DNA of 64,000 nt from Firmicutes bacterium UBA2116. GTDB lineage: Bacteria > Bacillota > Clostridia > Tissierellales > Sedimentibacteraceae. The DNA lies in the NCBI GenBank assembly GCA_002331025.1, contig DCYG01000022.1, forward strand, positions 62,001 through 126,000. Reading direction: 5' to 3'. Every line of letters starts with the position of its first letter. Positions within the stretch are counted from its first letter, which is position 1. Made by a program: the position numbers and the translations under genes. Shown piece by piece: positions 60,266 to 64,000 of this stretch. Below the pieces are notes generated by a model, which ran no database searches, was not told the DNA's origin, and was given only the letters and a program-made list of their open reading frames with translations.

Positions 60266-60451
60266 ATGGATAATTTAACAGGTTATCCATTAAAGGATGC
60301 ATTGAAATTTTTCGAAGATAATAATTACAGAGTTATTAATATAAAAAAGATAATTGGAACTAATAAGAAGTTTAATGATTTAAATAAACCGTATGTAATA
60401 AGACAGCAAGTTACAAATAGCTCAGTTACATTATATGTTTCATACTATTAA
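60266..60451 (+). CDS. Small protein of unknown function between frr and uppS
   Basis: The 61-residue frame begins 1 nt after the frr stop, with GAGG 6 nt ahead of the ATG. The sequence MDNLTGYPLKDALKFFEDNN..YRVINIKKIIG..YVIRQQVTNSSVTLYVSYY suggests a small alpha/beta fold. LTGYPLKDALKFFEDN followed by VIRQ faintly recalls PASTA repeats (G-x-x-x-x-x-A-x-x-x-L; VxxQ), which bind peptidoglycan, but there is no signal or anchor. A terminator follows. Confidence 0.65.
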   Translation: MDNLTGYPLKDALKFFEDNNYRVINIKKIIGTNKKFNDLNKPYVIRQQVTNSSVTLYVSYY

Positions 60452-60459
60452 ATTAAAAT

Positions 60460-60498
60460 TCAGGCCTAATTATAAAAATAGGCCTGAGCTGTATTTTT
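60460..60498 (+). terminator. Terminator-like hairpin before uppS
   Basis: TCAGGCCTA and TAGGCCTGA pair around a 10-nt A-rich loop. T6 follows 5-6 nt later. Confidence 0.6.
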
Positions 60499-60533
60499 TG
60501 TATGCATTCCACATTATTTAAGGAGATGTTTAA

Positions 60534-61256
60534 ATGAATTTAGAAGAACAAGTGATATCAGGATTAATTCCTGAGCATCTTGCAGTTATAATGGATGGAA
60601 ACAGAAGGTGGGCTAAATTAAAAAACCTGCCTGCAAAATTTGGACATAAAGAAGGTGCACAGCGGGTAACAGATTTAGTTAGAAATGGTGTTTCTTTGGG
60701 TATAAAGTATTTATCTATATATGCTTTTTCAACCGAAAATTGGAGAAGAGATAAAAAAGAAGTTGATTATTTAATGAATTTACTGGTAGAATTCATTGTA
60801 AAGGAACTTGATTATTTACATAAAAATGACGTCAAAATAACATTAATGGGAAATATAGAAGATTTACCCGAAAAAACCAAGGCTGAAGTAAAGCGTTCTA
60901 TAGAACTGACCAAGAACAATAAAAAACTTCACTTAAATATTGCTTTAAGCTACGGTTCGAGAGACGAAATTATAAATGCCGTTAAAAGCATAATAAACGA
61001 TTATGAAAACAACAATATTAATATAGATGAATTAAATGATGAAAAATTTAAGAGTTATTTATTTACAAAGGAAATGCCGGATCCTGATCTTTTAATAAGA
61101 ACCAGCGGTGAAATTCGATTAAGCAATTTTCTTTTGTATCAGCTTGCTTATACAGAATTTTATTTTACAGATGTTTTGTGGCCGGATTTTAATAAAGAAG
61201 AACTAATTAAAGCTATTCATAATTTTCAGAACAGAAAAAGGAGATTCGGAAATTAA
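60534..61256 (+). CDS. uppS: Isoprenyl transferase (undecaprenyl diphosphate synthase)
   Basis: The 240-residue cis-prenyltransferase makes the C55 lipid carrier for cell-wall synthesis. It has LAVIMDGNRRWAK with the catalytic Asp, GHKEGAQRV, YLSIYAFSTENWRR, LNIALSYGSRDEI, and the C-terminal DLLIRTSGEIRLSNFLLYQLAYTEFYF. The size is normal. AAGGAG precedes the ATG. It starts the lipid/isoprenoid run uppS-cdsA-rseP-ispG. Confidence 0.97.
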   Translation: MNLEEQVISGLIPEHLAVIMDGNRRWAKLKNLPAKFGHKEGAQRVTDLVRNGVSLGIKYLSIYAFSTENWRRDKKEVDYLMNLLVEFIVKELDYLHKNDVKITLMGNIEDLPEKTKAEVKRSIELTKNNKKLHLNIALSYGSRDEIINAVKSIINDYENNNINIDELNDEKFKSYLFTKEMPDPDLLIRTSGEIRLSNFLLYQLAYTEFYFTDVLWPDFNKEELIKAIHNFQNRKRRFGN

Positions 61257-61265
61257 GGCGGTATC

Positions 61266-62036
61266 GTGATGAGAAAAAGAATGATTACAGGAGTTGCAGG
61301 CGGAGCTTTTATTGCACTGGTAACCTATTTAGGTGGAGATATATACGATTTTGTGTATTTTGGCATTACTTGTATTGCAATTTATGAACTTTCAAAGGTT
61401 TATTTCAACAATGGCTTTGATTACGGAGCAATTGTCAATTATTTGTTTGCAATTGCCTTATTTATTGAAAAAGTAACAGAATATAGACACTTTTTTGATT
61501 TCTTTCTATTTTTGTACGTATCATTGAATTTTTTAATATTTGTATTTACTAAAAAAGTTGATGTTGGCAAATTAGCAAAAATCATTTTTATTGGAGCATA
61601 TGCGGTGTTTTTCATGTATCATATGATGATGTTAAACGGTTCTCCCTACGTATGGCTTGTATATATTATTGCTTTCGGAACAGATACTTTCGCATATTTT
61701 ACGGGAAAATTATTAGGCAGGCATAAGCTTTATCCTGAGGTGAGCCCTAATAAAACAATAGAAGGTGCTATAGGAGGCATCATTGGATGCACTATATTTT
61801 CACTTTTATTTTTTAATTATTTAAGAATAAATAAATATATTTACATTATAATATTTAGTATGAGTGCATCTGTTTTTTCAATGGCAGGTGACCTTACAGC
61901 TTCAAAAATTAAAAGGGAAACAGGAATAAAGGATTTTGGCAAAATGTTGCCGGGGCACGGTGGAATTCTTGACAGATTTGACAGTGTTCTTTTTGTAGCT
62001 CCGATTGTTTATTACTTTGTTCAGCATTTCCTATAG
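61266..62036 (+). CDS. cdsA: Phosphatidate cytidylyltransferase
   Basis: The 256-residue membrane enzyme makes CDP-diacylglycerol from phosphatidate and CTP. It has about seven membrane helices and the CdsA signature at the end (SKIKRETGIKDFGKMLPGHGGILDRFDSVLF), preceded by FGTDTFAYFTGKLLGRHKL and SPNKTIEGAIGG. The start is GTG 61266 or ATG 61269; both fit the AGGCGG. rseP follows after about 10 nt, without the dxr gene that often lies between. Confidence 0.95.
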   Translation: MMRKRMITGVAGGAFIALVTYLGGDIYDFVYFGITCIAIYELSKVYFNNGFDYGAIVNYLFAIALFIEKVTEYRHFFDFFLFLYVSLNFLIFVFTKKVDVGKLAKIIFIGAYAVFFMYHMMMLNGSPYVWLVYIIAFGTDTFAYFTGKLLGRHKLYPEVSPNKTIEGAIGGIIGCTIFSLLFFNYLRINKYIYIIIFSMSASVFSMAGDLTASKIKRETGIKDFGKMLPGHGGILDRFDSVLFVAPIVYYFVQHFL

Positions 62037-62049
62037 GAGGTATAATTTG

Positions 62050-63294
62050 TTGACAATAGTTGCATCTATACTTGTATTTTCTGCAATTGTGCTCGTGCAT
62101 GAATACGGTCATTATAAGGCAGCAAAAAGTGTAGGTATAAAGGTATATGAATTTGCAATAGGCATGGGGCCTACTTTAATAAAAAAAGAAAAAAAGGGTA
62201 CAATTTTTTCCATAAGAGCAATACCAATCGGTGGATTTGTTCAAATGGAAGGTGAAGAAGAGGAAGTAATATCTTCAACAAGTTTTAGTACCAAAACAAT
62301 ATGGCAAAGAGCTAAGGTAATTGCTGCGGGACCTTTGATGAATTACGCTTTAGCACTTGCTCTGTTTATAATTATCGCATTTTCCTTCGGAGTTTACGGA
62401 AATCATATTGATTATATAGATGAAAATTCAAATGAATATAGAGAAGGACTCAGGACAGGCGATAAAATAGTATCGATAAACGGAGACAGGGCATATATTT
62501 GGGAAGATATTTTTTATGAAATAGTTGATCCTAACAATACTTATTACACTATAGAATATGAAAGAAACGGACAGCTAAAGCAGGCAACAATAGAGAATAA
62601 TTACAGAAAAATGATTGGTATATCGACTTCAATCGTAGACGGAAATGCAACGACAACGGTTTCGCCATCGGACGTTACTTCTCCTGCTTATAAGGCGGGC
62701 ATAAAGGATGGCGATAAAGTTATAAAAATAAATGATGTTAATATAAATACATGGGAAGAATTAACAGCAGAGGTGGAGAAGTCAATTGAAGGAGAGCCGG
62801 TAAAGGTTACAGTTGACAGAAAAGGTGAAATAATTGATTTCAATATTACACCGCAGAGCCAAATCACTGTAAAGTTTAACACTCAGCTTGAAAAATCCTT
62901 TACAACCGCAATTTCATCTTCAGCATATAAGACTGTTTACTATATAGAACTGATGTTCAAAACAATAAGTCAGTTAGTAACGGGGAAATTAGGCAGTGAC
63001 GCCTTGGGCGGACCTATTATGGTAATATCAATGGTTGGAGAAGCGGCGGAAAGCGGATTGTTATCACTGTTAAATTTAGCAGCATTTATCAGCATAAACC
63101 TTGGATTTATGAATTTATTACCCATACCTGCACTTGACGGCAGCAAGCTTATTTTTCTATTAGTAGAAGGAATAAGAGGTAAAAGAATTTCCGCAGATAA
63201 AGAAGGATACATTCATTTTATAGGTTTTGTTGCATTAATCGGCTTCATGCTGTTTATAACCTATAAAGATATATTGAGAATATTCAGAATATAA
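62050..63294 (+). CDS. rseP: RIP metalloprotease RseP (site-2 protease)
   Basis: The 414-residue intramembrane protease has the zinc motif HEYGH in the first helix (SAIVLVHEYGHYKAAKSVG), FAIGMGP, and a PDZ pair in the middle (SPAYKAGIKDGDKVIKINDVNI). The second metal motif is in INLGFMNLLPIPALDG. It cleaves anti-sigma factors or signal-peptide remnants in the membrane. The start is TTG: GGAGG at 62036-62040 is 9 nt before TTG 62050 and 6 nt before TTG 62047; an ATG or GTG at a proper distance is lacking. The 11-nt repeat array starts after the stop. Confidence 0.95.
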   Translation: MTIVASILVFSAIVLVHEYGHYKAAKSVGIKVYEFAIGMGPTLIKKEKKGTIFSIRAIPIGGFVQMEGEEEEVISSTSFSTKTIWQRAKVIAAGPLMNYALALALFIIIAFSFGVYGNHIDYIDENSNEYREGLRTGDKIVSINGDRAYIWEDIFYEIVDPNNTYYTIEYERNGQLKQATIENNYRKMIGISTSIVDGNATTTVSPSDVTSPAYKAGIKDGDKVIKINDVNINTWEELTAEVEKSIEGEPVKVTVDRKGEIIDFNITPQSQITVKFNTQLEKSFTTAISSSAYKTVYYIELMFKTISQLVTGKLGSDALGGPIMVISMVGEAAESGLLSLLNLAAFISINLGFMNLLPIPALDGSKLIFLLVEGIRGKRISADKEGYIHFIGFVALIGFMLFITYKDILRIFRI

Positions 63295-63416
63295 CAATAG
63301 AATAATCAATGGATAAGCAATAGATAGGCTAAGGATAAGCAATGGATAAACGTAAGATTAACCAATTGCAATTCAATTGCAAATCAATTGCTTTTCTATT
63401 GCAAATTTATTGATAT
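63295..63416. repeat. Inverted 11-nt repeat array, copy 3
   Basis: TCAATGGATAA, GCAATAGATAG, GCTAAGGATAA and GCAATGGATAA follow the rseP stop. The complement of 63362-63412 reads GCAATAGAAAA, GCAATTGATTT, GCAATTGAATT, so the array turns round as in the other two copies. Confidence 0.8.
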
Positions 63417-63426
63417 GGGAGGTTGT

Positions 63427-64000
63427 ATGGATCAAATAATCAGGAGAAAATCAAGAAAGGTTATGGTGGGGGATGTTCAAATGGGCGGTGATGCAATTAT
63501 TACCGTACAATCTATGACCAATACCTTTACCAAAGATATAAAATCAACCGTTAATCAGATACATCAGCTGCAGGATGCAGGCTGTGAAATTATAAGAGTT
63601 GCCGTAGCTGATATGGAAGATGCGGAGGCAATAGAGGAAATAAAGAAGCAGGTACATATACCTATGGTTGCGGATATTCATTTTGATTATCGTCTCGCGC
63701 TTAAAAGCATTGCAAACGGAATTGATAAACTAAGAATTAATCCGGGCAATATAGGCAGTATGGAAAGAGTTCAAAAAATTGTAGAAATGGCTAAGCCGAG
63801 AAACATTCCCATAAGAATCGGTGTGAATGCAGGGAGCGTACATAAGGAAATATTAAAAAAATATGACGGCAGGGTAACATCCGAGGGAATGGTTGAGTCG
63901 GCATTGGAGCATGTTAAAATATTAGAGGATTTAGATTATAATAATATAGTTATATCCATGAAGGGGACAGACATTAAAATGACGATTGAGGCATATAGAA
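63427..64000 (+). CDS. ispG: 4-hydroxy-3-methylbut-2-en-1-yl diphosphate synthase, N-terminal part
   Basis: The gene runs off the window, leaving 191 residues. The segments RRKSRKVMVGDVQMGGDA, ITVQSMTNTFTKDI, GCEIIRVAVADMEDAEAI, PMVADIHFDYRLAL, KLRINPGNIG and PIRIGVNAGSVHKEIL are the TIM-barrel portion of IspG/GcpE. The full enzyme has a C-terminal 4Fe-4S domain not seen here. It catalyses the penultimate step of the MEP isoprenoid pathway. GGGAGG lies before the ATG. Its presence implies that a dxr gene should exist elsewhere. Confidence 0.96.
   Translation, partial: MDQIIRRKSRKVMVGDVQMGGDAIITVQSMTNTFTKDIKSTVNQIHQLQDAGCEIIRVAVADMEDAEAIEEIKKQVHIPMVADIHFDYRLALKSIANGIDKLRINPGNIGSMERVQKIVEMAKPRNIPIRIGVNAGSVHKEILKKYDGRVTSEGMVESALEHVKILEDLDYNNIVISMKGTDIKMTIEAYR

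Noticed and set aside
1..64000. tRNA or rRNA genes
   Set aside because: I saw no cloverleaf with the usual GGTTCGAATCC arm and no rRNA-like stretch; short or unusual tRNAs cannot be excluded without a model search.

Overview
The window is AT-rich DNA from a low-GC, spore-forming, anaerobic Firmicute of the class Clostridia. The evidence is cotJABC spore-coat genes, a DUF4364 regulator, S-layer-homology (SLH) surface proteins, strong GGAGG ribosome-binding sites, and clostridial gene orders (asp23-fakA-recG-rsmD-coaD, tig-clpP-clpX-lon, topA-rpsB-tsf-pyrH-frr-uppS-cdsA-rseP-ispG). A Tissierellales/Sedimentibacter-like bacterium is a guess from overall flavour, not a demonstrated identity.

Layout. 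0-7 kb: the end of asnS, rpmB (reverse), asp23/fakA, recG, rsmD, coaD. 7-21.5 kb: a TIM-barrel protein, an acetyltransferase, the proteostasis block tig-clpP-clpX-lon, engB, an RsbW-like ATPase, a nuclease-helicase fusion, a class IV aminotransferase, and the sulfur-transfer pair cysteine desulfurase plus thiI. 21.6-23.8 kb: a small membrane gene whose terminator is followed directly by a complete group II intron with its maturase. 23.8-28.7 kb: rnhA, a four-LysM protein, ferritin, a beta-propeller protein, DUF4364 and a polysaccharide deacetylase lipoprotein. 28.9-45.4 kb: the accessory cluster described below. 45.5-54.6 kb: cotJABC, a CAP protein, a HAD phosphatase, dprA-comM, a peroxiredoxin without its peroxidatic Cys, an SLH-anchored GH18 protein, a DtxR-type regulator and a carboxymuconolactone-decarboxylase-like protein. 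54.7-64 kb: topA and the translation/lipid/isoprenoid housekeeping run ending inside ispG. dxr, often found between cdsA and rseP, is absent there.

The most notable region is 28.9-45.4 kb. It opens with a good promoter, an RNA leader resembling the molybdenum/tungsten cofactor (Moco) riboswitch and an intrinsic terminator. Fourteen + strand genes follow. Six encode exported or membrane-anchored proteins that together carry at least nine domains of the sulfite-oxidase molybdopterin-binding type (PF00174-like), apparently without the usual Cys metal ligand. Others carry flavinylation-type S/T-G-A-T motifs, NapH-like 4Fe-4S clusters, and an FAD/FMN fumarate-reductase-like enzyme. Interleaved are a complete ECF transporter (S, A, A', T), a secreted phosphodiesterase/phosphatase lipoprotein, MobB with a Cys-rich tail and a small kinase-like protein. 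I infer a surface system that captures, processes and imports a Mo/W-pterin cofactor or related pterin, coupled to a flavin/iron-sulfur redox chain. This is a hypothesis from context.

The window is also rich in small dispersed repeats that sit at gene ends: three inverted arrays of an 11-nt unit (after asnS, lon and rseP), a 124-bp element in three copies (two supply the TAG stop of the preceding gene), a palindrome family containing GACACCAAATT (three copies), long GGGGAC palindromes, and a structured leader of about 100 bp in two copies with compensatory changes (before tig and before the beta-propeller gene).
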